Source: Coriobacteriia bacterium
Lineage (GTDB): Bacteria; Actinomycetota; Coriobacteriia; Anaerosomatales; JAENZW01
Length of the DNA: 33,586 bases
Assembly (NCBI GenBank): GCA_029858605.1
Contig: JAOUET010000003.1
Location: forward strand, 1-33,586
Reading direction: 5' to 3'
Within the stretch, counting starts at the first letter, position 1, and the number at the start of each line of letters is the position of its first letter. The notes beneath the pieces are model-generated. The model was given only the letters and a program-made list of their open reading frames with translations, had not been told where the DNA came from and searched no databases. Made by a program: the position numbers and the translations under genes. Below, piece after piece: positions 32,930 through 33,586 of the stretch.

Positions 32930-33586
32930 CAGGTCGCGTCCCGGATCTCGACCGCGACGAGGCACGCGTCGTTGGTGAGCGTGTCGCTGGCGTTCGTGCC
33001 GTCGCGGCTGATCTTGATGCGGTAGAAGTCGCCGGCGACGATCGAGTCGAGGTTCGCCGTTCCCGTGATCGTTATCTCGGTTATGACCGGCACGCCGGCC
33101 GTGCCGCTCGCGGCTGCGGTCGCCGTGACCGTGTTCGAGAACGCGTCGGCGTCGAGGTCGGTAGCCGTGTCGATCCTCTGCCACTGGATCGCCCATACGA
33201 CCGCGTCGGTGTTCGTCACGGTGTCGGCGGTCCAGGCGAGCCGTACCTTGAGGCCGCTTGTCGTGACGGCGGCCTCGGGCAGGCAGCCGACGAAGATCGC
33301 AGACTCGAGCGCGGCTTGGTCATAGTCGAGCACGGCGACGCCGCTCGTCCTGGTATCGAGCGTCGCATACGCCGAGGTCGGCGGCTGGTTGTCGAGCGGC
33401 GTGAACGCGGCGTAGGTCTTCGTCCCGCCGCCTCCTCCGCCTGCCGGCGTACCCCAGGTCATGTCGCCTCGAAGGAACGTCGAGGTCGACGGCGTGCCGC
33501 TCGTGCCGATGTCGGTAGCGGCGACCGCGGCGACGCTGACGGCTGCTCCGGCCGAGGTCTGCTTCAGGAAGTGAACCGCTCCTCCG
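32929..33586 (-). CDS. Tail fibre protein, C-terminal part (start is at 837 via the junction)
   Basis: This is the continuation of the fibre whose ATG is at 837. The last 177 residues run from the ATG of MTWGTP (33462), which is internal, to the stop at 32929. They contain a Gly hinge (PAGGGGGGTKTYAAFTPLDN), then a domain with PPTSAYATLDTRTSGVAVLD, TVTNTDAVVWAIQWQRIDTA and GDFYRIKISRDGTNASDTLT, closing ACLVAVEIRDAT. This beta-rich C-terminal domain is widespread in phage fibres. Bases 33463-33586 duplicate the left end of the window. Confidence 0.85.
   Translation of the reverse strand, partial: GGAVHFLKQTSAGAAVSVAAVAATDIGTSGTPSTSTFLRGDMTWGTPAGGGGGGTKTYAAFTPLDNQPPTSAYATLDTRTSGVAVLDYDQAALESAIFVGCLPEAAVTTSGLKVRLAWTADTVTNTDAVVWAIQWQRIDTATDLDADAFSNTVTATAAASGTAGVPVITEITITGTANLDSIVAGDFYRIKISRDGTNASDTLTNDACLVAVEIRDAT
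33448..33586. repeat. Terminal direct repeat, right copy
   Basis: A copy of bases 1-139 with a single silent difference (33574). It marks the overlap at which the molecule closes; the unique length is 33,447 bp. Confidence 0.9.

Noticed and set aside
32929-33462. A separate 177-residue gene starting at MTWGTP
   Set aside because: The ATG lies inside FLRGDMTWGTP of a frame that continues through the terminal repeat to ATG 837; it is the C-terminal part of the fibre.
1-33586. Many long open frames on the plus strand
   Set aside because: They are rich in Arg, Ala, Ser and Pro, mirror well-supported minus-strand genes, lack ribosome sites and contain no motifs. High GC makes such shadows common.

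Overview
The window looks like one complete, circularly permuted genome of a tailed double-stranded DNA phage. The first 139 bases recur at the end with one mismatch, so the unit closes to about 33,447 bp. It is GC-rich, standard stops are used, and every gene I support reads on the minus strand. Genes are packed with 1-8 base stop/start overlaps (ATGA, GTGA, TGATG). Structural genes are of the HK97-like siphovirus type. I see no integrase, repressor, tRNA, DNA polymerase or helicase, and no recognisable endolysin. This suggests an uncultured, probably lytic phage that relies on host replication enzymes. The host cannot be named from the sequence; a possible outer-membrane lipoprotein in the lysis block hints weakly at a Gram-negative.

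Layout in transcription order (falling coordinates). The only large non-coding gap, 11978-12332, holds a good sigma70-type promoter with repeated GACAGG boxes and, on its late-operon side, four consecutive hairpins. From it the early operon runs down to about 3048: small unknown proteins, a small membrane protein, an ERF recombinase fused to an OB-like domain with an SSB-type acidic tail, an excisionase-like HTH protein, a Gp157-like protein, a replication initiator, two related coiled-coil proteins, two PD-(D/E)XK-like proteins, a DNA methyltransferase and a RusA resolvase. A metallophosphoesterase (2212-3090) and a putative lysis block (1065-1865) follow.

At the window ends lies the host-recognition block. 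A tail fibre with three 55-residue repeats crosses the junction, followed by a LamG-type adhesin, a small fibre-associated protein and an FkbM-type methyltransferase. Then come a ParB-like protein and a low-GC Mom-like DNA modification gene immediately upstream of the terminase genes.

The morphogenesis operon runs from 29828 down to 12333: terminase, a portal-MuF fusion, prohead protease, HK97-fold capsid protein, decoration-like protein, a methyltransferase-glycosyltransferase fusion, head-tail connector proteins, tail tube, tail chaperones with a -1 frameshift, a short tape measure, then tail-tip proteins including a very cysteine-rich one.

Points worth following up: a methyltransferase cassette bounded by 26-bp direct repeats; a 14-base ribosome-binding/start module reused before at least five early genes; the ERF-OB-SSB-tail fusion; the ParB-Mom pair; the hairpin array in the sole intergenic region; and the frameshift signal in the tail chaperone gene.
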